Below, one piece after another: positions 20,509 through 31,167 of a stretch of 63,682 nucleotides of DNA. The stretch lies in NCBI GenBank assembly GCA_035502185.1, contig DATJUT010000095.1, positions 1 to 63,682 of the forward strand, written 5' to 3'. The translations under genes and the position numbers were made by a program. The notes under the pieces are model-generated. The model saw nothing but the letters and a program-made list of their open reading frames with translations. It was not told the DNA's origin and did no database searches. Every line of letters starts with the position of its first letter. Position 1 is the first letter of the stretch. This stretch comes from Gemmatimonadales bacterium. Its GTDB lineage: Bacteria > Gemmatimonadota > Gemmatimonadetes > Gemmatimonadales > JACORV01.

Positions 20509-20706
20509 TCACTTGGTGTGGGACTGCCCGATCGCGCGGCCGAAGGAGATCTCGCCGTTGTCGATCCGGATGTTGAAGCCGCATTCGGGGTTGGTGCAGA
20601 CCCAGGCCTTGTAGGTGATCGGGGCCCCGTCCCGGCCATAATCGGACAGGGGGATGAGCAGACCCTGCGAGCACTTCCGACAGGGTGGCCATTGCCGGTC
20701 TTCCAT
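20509..20706 (-). CDS. Small zinc-ribbon protein
   Basis: 65 aa from ATG 20706, with GGGAGG 6 nt upstream; the frame extends further upstream but only into repeat DNA. Two Cys pairs, PPCRKCSQG and VCTNPECGFN, form a zinc ribbon of about 24-residue span. No membrane or catalytic region. Nucleic-acid or protein binding is possible; I do not recognise a named family. Confidence 0.75.
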   Translation of the reverse strand: MEDRQWPPCRKCSQGLLIPLSDYGRDGAPITYKAWVCTNPECGFNIRIDNGEISFGRAIGQSHTK

Positions 20707-20739
20707 GCCGAGCCTCCCTTCCCGACCGCCCCCACCCGG

Positions 20740-20893
20740 GTGAGAGGTGAGACGTGAGTCGTTCAGGTGAGAGGCGAGAAGTCGGGAAGCGTGAGGCAGT
20801 GAGGGTGAGAGGTGAGTCTCACCTCTCACGCCTTTCGCTTCTCACCTCTCACTTCTCACTGCTCACTCGAACCTCTCACCCCTCACCTCTCAC
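20740..20893. repeat. Block of GTGAGAGGTGA / TCACCTCTCAC repeats in both orientations
   Basis: The 11-mer GTGAGAGGTGA occurs at 20740-20750 and 20805-20815, and its exact complement at 20819-20829, 20842-20852 and 20883-20893. Copies two and three form an 11-bp inverted repeat with a 3-nt centre. Degenerate copies (GTGAGAGGCGAG, TCACTTCTCAC, CTCACTG) fill the gaps. The left half is purine-rich and the right half pyrimidine-rich. The last copy contains the stop codon of the gene ending at 20883, so the repeat has reached into coding sequence. Confidence 0.85.
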
Positions 20894-21287
20894 CTTCACC
20901 CTCGCGCATCACATCCTTCGCCCACACGTACTCGTCCTCGAACGCGCGCTCGAAGTGGAAGACGCCCTGGAAATCCTCCGGGCGGTCCTCCGGCCGGCGG
21001 ATCAGCAGCCCCGCGTCGATCAGGGCGTACACGATCTCGCCGAAGTCGCCGGTCGTCCGGATGCCCCAGTGCTCCAGCACCGTGCGCGCCAGCAGGCCGT
21101 ACTGCTCCAGCGCCAGCTCGCGGCAGGCGTGCGACAGCTCGCCGCCGGACACGTGGCGGCGCTCCGACAGGCGCTCCTGGTGGCGCTCGAGTGCCGCCAG
21201 CACGAAGAAGAACGCGCGCGGATGGAAGCGGCCGGCTCTCGGGCTGATGCGCGCCATCAGCTCGTCGGCGAACTCGAGCTGGCTCAC
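20883..21287 (-). CDS. Minf_1886 family protein
   Basis: 134 aa from GTG 21287 (SQLEFADELMARI). The order FHPRAFFFVLAALERHQ, HVSGGELSHACRELALEQYG, VLEHWGIRTTGDFGEIVYALIDAGLL and EDRPEDFQGVFHFERAF is the recognisable pattern of the Minf_1886 family, small soluble proteins of unknown function found in Planctomycetes, Verrucomicrobia, Acidobacteria and relatives. The last residues (REGEGER and stop) are encoded by the GTGAGAGGTGA repeat. Confidence 0.85.
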   Translation of the reverse strand: MSQLEFADELMARISPRAGRFHPRAFFFVLAALERHQERLSERRHVSGGELSHACRELALEQYGLLARTVLEHWGIRTTGDFGEIVYALIDAGLLIRRPEDRPEDFQGVFHFERAFEDEYVWAKDVMREGEGER

Positions 21288-21360
21288 CGCGCCGCCTCGG
21301 GTATCGCGCACCCGGCACCACGTCCGCGCCGCCCGGACTCCCGCGGAATCCGCCTCGCGG

Positions 21361-23802
21361 TCACGGCACGCTCCGCGCGGCGGGGCCCGGCGCGGCACCG
21401 CCGGCGCGCTCGCGCGCCGCCGGCCGCGCGGCCACCGCCCTCGCCGGCAGCAGCGCGGCTTCGAGCACCGCGTCGACCGTGTCCACCAGGCGGATCTCCA
21501 ACTTCTTCCGGACCTCCTCGGGCACCTCGGCCACGTCGGCCGCGTTGCGCGCCGGCGCCAGCACCAGGCGGATGCCGGCCCGCTCGGCCGCTATCAACTT
21601 CTCTTTGATCCCACCGACCGGCAAGACGTGGCCGCGCAGGGTCAGCTCCCCGGTCGCCGCCACGTCGGGACGCACCGGGCGGCCGGAAGCCAGCGACGCG
21701 AGCGCCGTCGCGATCGCGACGCCCGCCGACGGCCCGTCCTTCGGCACCGCCCCCGCCGGCACGTGCAGGTGCACGTCCGCCGTCTGGAAGGTCGCGGGAT
21801 CGACGCCCAGCGCCAGCGCCTTGGACCGCACCAGGCTCCACGCGGCCTCGGCCGACTCCCGCATCACGTCGCCCAGCTGGCCGGTGATGAGGATCGCGCC
21901 CTTGCCCGGCATCTTGAGCGCCTCGATGAACAGGATGTCGCCCCCGGTCGGCGTCCACGCCAGGCCGGTCATGACGCCCACCTCGGGCTCCCGGCCGGCG
22001 ACCTCGGGCAGCACCTTGGGCGGCCCGAGCCGCCGTCGCACCGTGCGCGTGGTGACGCGCAGGCCCGCGGACCTCCCGTCCACCACGTCCACCACGATCT
22101 GCCGGAGCACGTGCTGGATCTCGCGCTCGAGCTGCCGCACGCCGGCCTCGCGCGTGTACTCGCCGATGACGGTCTGCAGCGCGCCGTCGGTGACGGTCAC
22201 CTCCCGGCCCGCGAGCCCGGTCTCCCGCAGCTGCCGCGGCACCAGGTAGCGGCGCGCGATCTCCAGCTTCTCCCGCGGCGTGTAGCCGGGCAGCTCCAGC
22301 ACCTCCATCCGGTCGATCAGGGGCGGCGGCACCGTGGCCAGGGTGTTCGCGGTCGCGATGAACATCACGTCGCGCAGGCTGAACGGGACCTCCACGTAGT
22401 GGTCCACGAACGAGTGGTTCTGCGCGGGATCGAGCACCTCGAGCAGCGCCGAGGTGGGGTCGCCGCGGAAGTCGGCGCCGAGCTTGTCCACCTCGTCCAG
22501 CATGAACACGGGATTCCGCGACCCGGCCCGCTGCAGCAGCTGGATGATGCGGCCGGGCAGGGCGCCGACGTACGTCCGGCGATGGCCGCGGATCTCCGCC
22601 TCGTCCCGCATCCCGCCCAACGCCATCCGCGCGAACCGGCGGCCCAGCGCCTCGGCGATGCTCTGGCCGACGCTGGTCTTGCCGGTGCCCGGCGGGCCGA
22701 CGAAGCACAGGATGCTCCCGTGCGCTTCGGGGTTGAGGAACCGCACGGCGAGGTACTCGATGATGCGGTCCTTCACCCGCTCGAGATCGAAGTGATCGCG
22801 GTCCAGGACGGAGCGCGCGTGAGCGATGTCGAGCCGGTCTTCGGTGAGCACGCTCCACGGCAGGCCGGCCAGGACCTCGACGTAGGTGCGGCTCACCTGG
22901 TATTCGGCCGACTGCGGCGACATCCGGCCCAGCCGCTCCAGCTCGCGGCGGCCGGCCGCGAGCGCCTCCTCGGACGGCTTCGCCGCCTCCAGCTTCTTCA
23001 GCAGCTCGCCCATCTCGCCTTCGAGCCCGCCCTCGCCCAGCTCTTCCTGGATGGCCTTGAGCTGCTCGCGGAGCACGTACTCGCGCTGGTGCTCGTCCAG
23101 GCGCGACTTCACCTTCTCCGAGATCTGGGTGCCCACCTCGAGCACCTGCAGCTCCTGGCCGATCAGCGCGGACAGCCGCTCCAGCCGCGCGGCCACGTCG
23201 CCGGTGGCCAGGAGCTCCGCCTTGGCCTCCACGGCCACGTCCAGGTTGGCCGCCACGAAGTCCGCGAGCTTGCCGGCGTCGGTGATCCCCGCCAGCACCT
23301 CCTGCAGCTCGGCCGACAGGTTCGTCATCTCGATGACGCGCTCCATCTGCGTCGTCACCGAGCGCCGCAGCGCCTCCGTCTTGAGCGGATCGCCGATCGC
23401 GCTCGGGACCGGCGCGAAGCCGGCGCTCAGGCCCTCGCCGTCGGCGCGCAGGTCCACCAGCCGCACCCGCTCCAGTCCCTGGAGCAGCATCCGCAGCGAG
23501 CCGTCGCCCAGCTTCAGCAGCCGGACCACCGCCGCCAGCGTGCCCACCTCGTGGACGGCGTCCGGCGGCGCGTCCTCCACCACGCCCGGGGGCAGGTCGC
23601 TCTCGGCCGTCGAGCGCAGCACGCCCAGCAGCACGCGCTTGTGCGACTCCACCACGCGGTCGATCACCTCGACCGTGGCCGGCGAGGTCACCGCGATCGG
23701 CACCACGACGTGCGGGAAGACGACCGTCTGGGCCAGCGCGAGGACCGGCAGCCGCGCCGGCACGACGGCCTCGAGCGCGGGCGCGGCCGGGGGGAGCGTC
23801 AC
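21361..23802 (-). CDS. lon: ATP-dependent protease Lon
   Basis: 813 aa. Start GTG 23802 overlaps the hsp20 stop (GTGA) and begins just before the N-terminal substrate domain (LPVLALAQTVVFPHVVVPI). AAA+ motor: CFVGPPGTGKTSVGQS (Walker A), PVFMLDEVDKLG (Walker B). Protease domain: PKDGPSAGVAIA with Ser692 and GGIKEKL with Lys735, the Ser-Lys dyad at the E. coli spacing of 43. Degrades misfolded and regulatory proteins in the cytosol. Coupling to hsp20 fits a heat-stress operon, chaperone first and protease second. Confidence 0.98.
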   Translation of the reverse strand: MTLPPAAPALEAVVPARLPVLALAQTVVFPHVVVPIAVTSPATVEVIDRVVESHKRVLLGVLRSTAESDLPPGVVEDAPPDAVHEVGTLAAVVRLLKLGDGSLRMLLQGLERVRLVDLRADGEGLSAGFAPVPSAIGDPLKTEALRRSVTTQMERVIEMTNLSAELQEVLAGITDAGKLADFVAANLDVAVEAKAELLATGDVAARLERLSALIGQELQVLEVGTQISEKVKSRLDEHQREYVLREQLKAIQEELGEGGLEGEMGELLKKLEAAKPSEEALAAGRRELERLGRMSPQSAEYQVSRTYVEVLAGLPWSVLTEDRLDIAHARSVLDRDHFDLERVKDRIIEYLAVRFLNPEAHGSILCFVGPPGTGKTSVGQSIAEALGRRFARMALGGMRDEAEIRGHRRTYVGALPGRIIQLLQRAGSRNPVFMLDEVDKLGADFRGDPTSALLEVLDPAQNHSFVDHYVEVPFSLRDVMFIATANTLATVPPPLIDRMEVLELPGYTPREKLEIARRYLVPRQLRETGLAGREVTVTDGALQTVIGEYTREAGVRQLEREIQHVLRQIVVDVVDGRSAGLRVTTRTVRRRLGPPKVLPEVAGREPEVGVMTGLAWTPTGGDILFIEALKMPGKGAILITGQLGDVMRESAEAAWSLVRSKALALGVDPATFQTADVHLHVPAGAVPKDGPSAGVAIATALASLASGRPVRPDVAATGELTLRGHVLPVGGIKEKLIAAERAGIRLVLAPARNAADVAEVPEEVRKKLEIRLVDTVDAVLEAALLPARAVAARPAARERAGGAAPGPAARSVP

Positions 23803-24257
23803 CGGCCCACCACGTCCACGGCGCGCGGCGGCGCGGCCGGGAGCTTGGACAGGCGGATCTCGAGGAACCCCAGCTCGTAGGTCGCGCGGAGCGAGGCGGC
23901 GTCCACCGGCCTCGGGAGCCGGAAGCTCCGCTCGAACGGGCCGACCTTCACCTCCATCGCGTGGTACTCGCGGCGGCCGCTGGCGCGCTCCTTCCGCTCG
24001 CCGCTCACCGTGAGCATCCCGGCGTCGAGCGAGACGGTGAACTCGCCCGGATCCACGCCGGCGATGTCCATCACGACGATGAAGGCGTCGTCGGTCTCGT
24101 AGATGTCGGTGGGGGGGCGCCACTTGGGCGTGGAGACGAACCCGACCGGGGACCCGCGGACGTAGTCGTTGAAATAGACTTCGAGCTCGTCGGCGTTGTG
24201 CGGCGTCACCGGCCCGGAGGGCCGGGGCGCCCGGGGACGGCGTCGCCCATCGGCCAT
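23799..24257 (-). CDS. Small heat-shock protein, Hsp20/alpha-crystallin family
   Basis: 152 aa. The alpha-crystallin domain spans WRPPTDIYETDDAFIVVMDIAGVDP through MLTVSGERKE to VGPFERSFRLPRPVD and ATYELGFLEIRLSK, with the family's A.x.nGvL motif altered to YELGFLEI. ATP-independent holdase that keeps unfolding proteins soluble. The stop overlaps the lon start. No Shine-Dalgarno sequence is seen and a -10 element lies 7 nt upstream of ATG, suggesting a leaderless message. Confidence 0.92.
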   Translation of the reverse strand: MADGRRRPRAPRPSGPVTPHNADELEVYFNDYVRGSPVGFVSTPKWRPPTDIYETDDAFIVVMDIAGVDPGEFTVSLDAGMLTVSGERKERASGRREYHAMEVKVGPFERSFRLPRPVDAASLRATYELGFLEIRLSKLPAAPPRAVDVVGR

Positions 24258-24263
24258 GAGGCG

Positions 24264-24293
24264 AACCTACGCCCCGCCGCGGCGGTGGCGCAA
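24264..24293 (-). promoter_or_regulatory. Candidate promoter of the hsp20-lon operon
   Basis: On the minus strand TTGCGC (24293-24288), 18 bp, TAGGTT (24269-24264). Transcription would start at or within a base or two of the ATG at 24257. No CIRCE or sigma32-type element was seen. Confidence 0.5.
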
Positions 24294-24383
24294 GCGTCAG
24301 TCATGCGGGCGGCGCGACGAACGCTCCCGAGACCGCGACGAGCGCCGCCGGCGCGGTGGCGCCAAAGGGAACGCCGGGCGGCG

Positions 24384-24941
24384 CTACGGGCCGCCGGTCG
24401 CCCAGCGGCGCGCGGTCGTGCCGACATCGGACAGCGGCGGCTTCTGGCCCCCGGGCAGGCGCAGCGCGTCGTTCAGGTCGCGCAGGGCCACCACCGGGTT
24501 GTGCACCAGGGTGAAGGTGCGCCCCACCTTCCGGAAATCGTCGCCCGTCAGGGCGTACACCGGCTTGCCGTCGCGCGCCAGCACGATGCGATGGACGATG
24601 CTCAGCGAGCCGAGGTCGCGGGCCACCACCAGCACGCCGCGCAGCACGTCGTCGGTGTCGGTCACCCCGGGGCTCCGGAGGTCGAGCACCAGGGTGGTGA
24701 GGTTCACGTAGCGGTCGAAGTGCGCCACCACGCCCATGGCGGCGGTGCGCGGGTCGGTCGCCAGCGCGGCATCGACCGGGCGGCCGACCAGGAAGTGGTT
24801 GGCGCCCCACACCAGGCCCACCAGCAGCGCGATGCCGAGCACCGTGCGCCGCACGCCGCGGCGCCTCCGCCGCGAGTGCAGCTCGTCGAGCGAGGAGCGC
24901 ACCACTTCCGCCGAGGAACGCGGGGCCCGTGGTCCGGGCAT
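24384..24941 (-). CDS. Single-pass membrane protein of unknown function
   Basis: 185 aa, good ribosome site (GGAGGGAGG upstream of ATG 24941). A basic cytosolic stretch (HSRRRRRGVRR) precedes one membrane helix (TVLGIALLVGLVWGANHFLV); the remaining ~135 residues would be outside the inner membrane and contain VDAALATDPRTAAMGVVAHFDRYV and alternating strands. No family recognised. It follows glyA by 42 bp and may belong to that operon. Confidence 0.65.
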   Translation of the reverse strand: MPGPRAPRSSAEVVRSSLDELHSRRRRRGVRRTVLGIALLVGLVWGANHFLVGRPVDAALATDPRTAAMGVVAHFDRYVNLTTLVLDLRSPGVTDTDDVLRGVLVVARDLGSLSIVHRIVLARDGKPVYALTGDDFRKVGRTFTLVHNPVVALRDLNDALRLPGGQKPPLSDVGTTARRWATGGP

Positions 24942-24983
24942 CGGAGCCTCCCTCCAGTCAGGATGGACGGCCGGCGCGGCCGG

Positions 24984-26272
24984 CTAGACCCGGCCTGCCG
25001 CCACTTCGCGCATCGGCAACCCGTACAGCGGGAACTGCTCGGCCAGCTCGAGCACCTCGTGCTTCAGCCGCGCGAGACCGGCCGGCTCGTCGCGCGACTC
25101 CACCGCCCGGTGGATCAGCGCGCCGATGGCCCGCATCTCGGCCTCGCCCATCCCCCGGGTGGTGAGCGCGGCCGTGCCGATCCGGATGCCGCTCGTCACG
25201 AACGGCGACTGCGGATCGCCCGGCACCGTGTTCTTGTTGACCGTGATGCCGGCCCGGCCCAGCGTCTCCTCGACCAGCTTGCCCGTGAGCCCGGCGGCCC
25301 GCAGGTCCACCAGCAGCAGGTGGGTGTCGGTGCCGCCCGAGACCAGGACGTAGCCGCGCTCCTGCAGCGCCTCGCCGAGCGCCCGGGCGTTGGCGACCAC
25401 CCGGCGCGCATAGCCCGCGAAGCCCGGCTGCAGCGCCTCGCCCAGCGCGACCGCCTTGGCCGCGATCACGTGCATCAGCGGGCCGCCCTGGGTGGCCGGG
25501 AAGACCTGCTTGTCCACCGCCTTCGCCAGGGCGTCGGTGGTGAGGATCATCCCGCCGCGCGGCCCGCGCAGCGTCTTGTGCGTGGTCGTGGTCACGATGT
25601 CGGCGTGCGGCACCGGGGAGGGGTGCACGCCGCCCGCCACCAGGCCGGCGAAATGCGCCATGTCCACCACCAGCGTCGCGCCGACCTCCCGCGCGATGGA
25701 CGCGAACGCGGCGAAGTCGATGATGCGCGGATAGGCGCTGCCGCCCGTCACGATGATCTTCGGCTTCTCGGCCCGCGCCATCGCCCGCACCTGGTCGAGG
25801 TCGATCAGCCCGTCGCTCTCCCGCACGCCGTACTGCACCGGGCGGAACAGCCGCCCGGACGCGCTCACCGGCGCCCCGTGCGTGAGGTGGCCGCCGTGCC
25901 GCAGGGCCAGCCCCATCAGCGTGTCGCCCGGGTTGGCCACCGCTAGGTACGCCGCGAAGTTCGCCTGGCTCCCGCTGTGCGGCTGCACGTTGGCGTGGGC
26001 CGCGCCGAACAGCTTCCGCGCGCGGTCGATCGCCAGCTGCTCGGCCTCGTCCACCACCTCGCAGCCGCCGTAGTAGCGCTTGCCGGGGTAGCCCTCGGCG
26101 TACTTGTTGTTGAGCGGCGACCCCATCGCGGCGAGCACCGCGGAGGAGGGGAAGTTCTCCGAGGCGATCAGCTCGAGACCCTCGGCCTGGCGCGCGGTCT
26201 CGCGCGCGAGGATGTCGGCCACCACCGGATCGGCGGCCACCAGATCGGGATGCGGCTGCCACGACGTCGGGT

Positions 26273-26276
<4 letters not shown>
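24984..26276 (-). CDS. glyA: Serine hydroxymethyltransferase
   Basis: 430 aa from ATG 26276, which overlaps the stop of the preceding leucine dehydrogenase (ATGA). PLP enzyme interconverting serine and glycine and supplying methylene-tetrahydrofolate. Seen: [49 protein letters not shown], and [15 protein letters not shown] with the PLP lysine, then [15 protein letters not shown] and [13 protein letters not shown]. Confidence 0.98.
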
Positions 26277-27328
<1,052 letters not shown>

Positions 27329-27347
27329 CGCCGTTCGGGTGCCCCGC

Positions 27348-28508
27348 TCAGGTGGAGGATGACAGCAGCTCGCGTGCGACGACCACGCGCTGGATCTCGG
27401 ATGTGCCCTCGTAGATCTCCGTCGCCTTGGCGTCGCGCATCAGCCGCTCGACCGGATAGTCCCGCATGTACCCGTAGCCCCCGAAGACCTGCACGGCCTG
27501 GGTGGCCACCCACATCGCGGTCTCGGAGCAGTGCAGCTTCGCCATCGCCGCCCACGCGGTCACCCGCTCGCCCGCGTCGCGGCGCCGCGCCGCCTCGTGC
27601 AGCAAGCAGCGCGCCGCGGCCAGCCGCGTGGCCATATCGGCCAGCTTGAACTGGATGGCCTCGAATTCCCGGATGGCGCGCCCGAACTGCCGGCGCTGGG
27701 CCGCGTAGCGACACGCGTGCTCCAGCGCCGAGCGCGCGATCCCGCAGGCCTGCGCCGCGATGCCCATCCGGCCGCTGTCCAGCGCCTCGAGCGCGTACAC
27801 GAATCCGGCGCCGGCCTCGCCCAGCAGATGGTCCCCGCCGAGGACCAGGTCCTGGAAGTACACCGCGGTGGTGTTCGAGGCCCGCAGGCCCATCTTGTCC
27901 TCGGCCTTGCCGACCACGTAGCCCGGCGAGTCGGTCGGGACGATGAAGCAGCCGATGCCGCGGGCGCCCCGTCCCTCGCCACCGTCGGTCCTCGCCATCG
28001 CGAACACGAGGTCCGCGGTCCCGCCGTTGCTGACCCACGCCTTGGCGCCGTTGAGAACCCAGCCGTCGCCGCGCCGCTCGGCGCGACTCCGCAGGGCCGC
28101 CGCGTCGGAGCCGGCGTCGGCCTCCGAGAGTGCGAACGCCGCCAGCCGCTCGCCCCGCGCCATCGGGCGCAGCCAGCGGTCCTTCTGCGCCTCGCTCCCG
28201 TGGCGCAGCAGCATCTGGCTCGGCAGCGAGTTGTGCACCGCGACCGACACCGCGACCGACGCGTCCGCCGCGGCGATCTCCTCGACGGCCTTGAGGTAGG
28301 TGAGCGTGTCGAGCCCCAGCCCGTCCCACGCCTCCGGCACCAGCATCCCCAGGAAGCCGAGCGCGCCCAGCCGGTCGATCACGTCCCGGTCGAAGTGCTT
28401 CTCCGCGTCCCAGCGCGCCGCGCGCGGCGCGATGTGCTCGGCCGCGAAGTCGCGCACCAGCTGCAGGATCTGCTCCTGCTCCTCGGGGCGGACCGCCGTC
28501 GCGCTCAC
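27348..28508 (-). CDS. Acyl-CoA dehydrogenase
   Basis: 386 aa. FAD enzyme that makes the first double bond in beta-oxidation or branched-chain acyl-CoA breakdown. Visible: [68 protein letters not shown] and the segment [13 protein letters not shown], in which the Glu of YEGTSE is the usual catalytic base of short-chain enzymes. GTG start at 28508 overlaps the stop of the upstream gene. Chain length cannot be read from sequence. Confidence 0.94.
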   Translation of the reverse strand: MSATAVRPEEQEQILQLVRDFAAEHIAPRAARWDAEKHFDRDVIDRLGALGFLGMLVPEAWDGLGLDTLTYLKAVEEIAAADASVAVSVAVHNSLPSQMLLRHGSEAQKDRWLRPMARGERLAAFALSEADAGSDAAALRSRAERRGDGWVLNGAKAWVSNGGTADLVFAMARTDGGEGRGARGIGCFIVPTDSPGYVVGKAEDKMGLRASNTTAVYFQDLVLGGDHLLGEAGAGFVYALEALDSGRMGIAAQACGIARSALEHACRYAAQRRQFGRAIREFEAIQFKLADMATRLAAARCLLHEAARRRDAGERVTAWAAMAKLHCSETAMWVATQAVQVFGGYGYMRDYPVERLMRDAKATEIYEGTSEIQRVVVARELLSSST

Positions 28509-29365
28509 GCCGTGGCCTGCGCCCGGTAGTCGTAGAAGCCGCGGCCGCTCTTGCGGCCCAGCCGGCCCGCCGCGACCAGGCGCCGCAGCAGCGGGCAGGG
28601 ACGGTACTTGTCGTCGCCGAGCCCGCGGTGCAGCACCTCGAGGATGGCGAGGCAGGTGTCCAGCCCGATCAGGTCCGCCAGCGCGAGCGGGCCCAGGGGA
28701 TGGTTCATCCCGAGCCTCATCACCGTGTCGATGGACTCGGCCGTGGCCACGCCCTCCATCAGGCAGAACACGGCCTCGTTGATCATCGGCATGAGCACGC
28801 GGTTGGACACGAACCCGGGGTAGTCGCTCACCTCCACCGGCGTCTTCCCCAGCTCGCGCGCCACCGCCATCACCCGGGCGGCCGCCCAGTCCGCGGTGGC
28901 CTGGCCGCGGATGACCTCGACCAGCGCCATCACCGGGACCGGGTTCATGAAGTGCATCCCGATCACCGCCTCGGGGCGCGCCGTGCGGGCGCCGAGCGCC
29001 GTGATCGAGATCGAGCTGGTGTTGCTCGCCAGCACCGCGCCGGCGGGGGCGGCGCGGTCCAGCTCGGCGAACAGCGCGAGCTTGACGGCCTCGCTCTCGA
29101 CCGCGGCCTCGACCACCAGCTCCGCGCCGGCGACCGCGGCGACCTCGGTGGCCGTGGTGATGCGGCCGAGGGCGGCCGTGCGCTGCTCGGCCGTGAGCGT
29201 GCCCTTCTTCACCTGGCGGTCGAGGTTGCCCCCGATCGTGGCGACGGCCCGCTCGAGGGCGGGTCGCGCGACGTCCACCAGCGCCACGTCCCAGCCGTGC
29301 TGGGCGAAGATGTGCGCAATGCCGTTGCCCATGGTGCCGGCGCCGACCACCGCCATGCGTCCCAT
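28505..29365 (-). CDS. 3-hydroxybutyryl-CoA dehydrogenase (3-hydroxyacyl-CoA dehydrogenase)
   Basis: 286 aa from ATG 29365; an upstream in-frame start at 29389 is less likely. N-terminal NAD-binding Rossmann motif [16 protein letters not shown], then [24 protein letters not shown] (catalytic His in the HFxNP motif), [18 protein letters not shown] and [21 protein letters not shown]-dependent oxidation of 3-hydroxyacyl-CoA. It sits between the biotin transporter gene and the acyl-CoA dehydrogenase. Confidence 0.95.
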   Translation of the reverse strand: MGRMAVVGAGTMGNGIAHIFAQHGWDVALVDVARPALERAVATIGGNLDRQVKKGTLTAEQRTAALGRITTATEVAAVAGAELVVEAAVESEAVKLALFAELDRAAPAGAVLASNTSSISITALGARTARPEAVIGMHFMNPVPVMALVEVIRGQATADWAAARVMAVARELGKTPVEVSDYPGFVSNRVLMPMINEAVFCLMEGVATAESIDTVMRLGMNHPLGPLALADLIGLDTCLAILEVLHRGLGDDKYRPCPLLRRLVAAGRLGRKSGRGFYDYRAQATA

Positions 29366-29398
29366 CTGCTCACGCCCCCCCGACAGCACCGCGGGCGC

Positions 29399-29968
29399 TC
29401 ACCCGAGCGCCCGCGTCCGACCCGCCGCCCGCCGCAGCACCAGCGCGGCGACCAGCACCTTCAGCGCATCGCCCAGCGCGAAGGGGACCACGCCCGCCGC
29501 GAAGGCCGCCCGCGCGCTGCCCGTGAGCGCGACGAGCTGCGCCAGGCCGCCGGCGTGGATCGCGACCATGCCGAGCAGCGGACCGGCGAGGAGGCGGAGC
29601 CAGCCGGTCCCCCGCGCCGTGACCCATCCCACGACGGCGGCGGCCACGGGGAACGCCAGGAGGTAGCCGCCGGTGGGCCCGAGCAGCCGCAGCAGCCCCG
29701 GCGCGCCGAACGGGGTGAACACGGGCAGGCCCGCGGCGCCCAGCGCGAGGTAGAGCACCATCGCGGCCGCCCCGGGAAGCGGCCCCAGAAGCCCGCCCAC
29801 CAGCAGCACCGCGAGCGGCTGCAGGGTCAGCGGCACCGGCGTGCCGGGGAGCGGCACCGCCAGCTGCGAGGCCAGCGCGACCAGCAGCACGCCGGCCAGG
29901 ACGGAGGCCGCGGCGCGCGCGCGCGCGCGGGCGGGAGACCGTTCGGCAGCGGACGAGACGAGGGTCAT
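29399..29968 (-). CDS. bioY: Biotin transporter S component BioY
   Basis: 189 aa, six or so membrane helices. BioY features: [55 protein letters not shown], and a late [15 protein letters not shown]. It is the substrate-binding subunit of an ECF importer; no BioM/BioN energising genes are nearby, so it works alone or with a shared module encoded elsewhere. ATG at 29968 overlaps the thiolase stop. Biotin would serve acyl-CoA carboxylases of the same catabolic route. Confidence 0.93.
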   Translation of the reverse strand: MTLVSSAAERSPARARARAAASVLAGVLLVALASQLAVPLPGTPVPLTLQPLAVLLVGGLLGPLPGAAAMVLYLALGAAGLPVFTPFGAPGLLRLLGPTGGYLLAFPVAAAVVGWVTARGTGWLRLLAGPLLGMVAIHAGGLAQLVALTGSARAAFAAGVVPFALGDALKVLVAALVLRRAAGRTRALG

Positions 29969-31167
29969 GTCAGGCGCTCCACCGAGAGGGCGACGGCGTT
30001 CCCGCCGCCGAGGCACAGGGTCGCGAGGCCGGTCGTCGCCGACCGCTCGCGCATGGCGTAGAGCAGCGTGGTCAGCACCCGCGCGCCGCTCGCGCCGATC
30101 GGGTGTCCCAGGGCCACCGCGCCGCCGTTCACGTTGACGCGGGCCCAGTCCCAGCCCAGGGCGCGCCCGTCGGCCAGCGCCTGCACCGCGAACGCCTCGT
30201 TGGCTTCGACCAGGTCGTAGTCCGCGATGGTCTTCCCTTCCTTCCGCATCAGGTGCTGCACGGCGACGATCGGCGCGAAGAACAGGTCCCGGGGCTCGCC
30301 TCCGCCGGTGGCGTACGCCGTGATGCGGGCCAGCGGCTTCAACCCGTGCGCCTGCGCGAACGCGAGCGACGTCACGACCAGCGCGCTGGCGCCGTCGTTG
30401 AGGCCGGGCGCGTTGCCCGCCGTGACCGAGCCGTCCTTCTGGAACGCGGGCTTGAGCTTGCCGAGCGCCTCCAGCGTGGTGTCCGCGCGCGGGGCCTCGT
30501 CCTTCGCCACCGTGACCGTGCCCTTCCGGTCGCGCACCTCGACCGGCACGATCTCGCCCGCGAAGCGGCCCGCGTCCTGCGCCGCGACCGCGCGCCGGTG
30601 GCTTTCGAGCGCGAAGCGGTCCTGGTCCTCGCGCGACACGCCCGCCTTCTGGGCGGTGTACTCGGCGTAGGCGCCCATGTGGCAGTCGCCGAACGAGCAC
30701 CACAGGCCGTCGTGGATGACGCCGTCCACCATCGTCTGGTTGCCGAGCTTCACGCCGCTGCGCAGGCCGAACAGGTAGTAGGGCGCGTTCGACATCGACT
30801 CCATCCCGCCCGCCACCACGCAAGCCGCGTCGCCGGCCCGGACGGCCTGCGCGGCGAGCATCACCGCCTTCAGCCCTGACCCGCAGACCTTGTTGATGGT
30901 GACGGCGGGCACCGTGCCGGGGAGGCCGGCGCCGATCGCGGCCTGGCGCGCGGGCGCCTGGCCCACGCCCCCCTGCACCACGTTGCCCATGATCACGTCT
31001 TCGACGTCGCCGGCCGCGACGCCGGCGCGCCGCACCGCCTCGCGGATGGCAAGCGCGCCGAGCGCGGGCGCCGCGAGCGGCGCGAGGCCGCCCAGGAAGC
31101 GGCCGATGGGCGTGCGCACCGCGCTCACGATGACCGGCGTCGTGCGGGGATCGAGGGTGGCCATCAT
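29965..31167 (-). CDS. Acetyl-CoA C-acyltransferase (thiolase)
   Basis: 400 aa from ATG 31167, which overlaps the thrS stop. Active-site Cys in [54 protein letters not shown] with the catalytic His, and [10 protein letters not shown] at the end, where the second Cys is kept but the family's usual C.GGG.G is GGGNA. Cleaves 3-ketoacyl-CoA or condenses two acetyl-CoA. Part of the acyl-CoA cluster with the dehydrogenases that follow. Confidence 0.95.
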   Translation of the reverse strand: MMATLDPRTTPVIVSAVRTPIGRFLGGLAPLAAPALGALAIREAVRRAGVAAGDVEDVIMGNVVQGGVGQAPARQAAIGAGLPGTVPAVTINKVCGSGLKAVMLAAQAVRAGDAACVVAGGMESMSNAPYYLFGLRSGVKLGNQTMVDGVIHDGLWCSFGDCHMGAYAEYTAQKAGVSREDQDRFALESHRRAVAAQDAGRFAGEIVPVEVRDRKGTVTVAKDEAPRADTTLEALGKLKPAFQKDGSVTAGNAPGLNDGASALVVTSLAFAQAHGLKPLARITAYATGGGEPRDLFFAPIVAVQHLMRKEGKTIADYDLVEANEAFAVQALADGRALGWDWARVNVNGGAVALGHPIGASGARVLTTLLYAMRERSATTGLATLCLGGGNAVALSVERLT

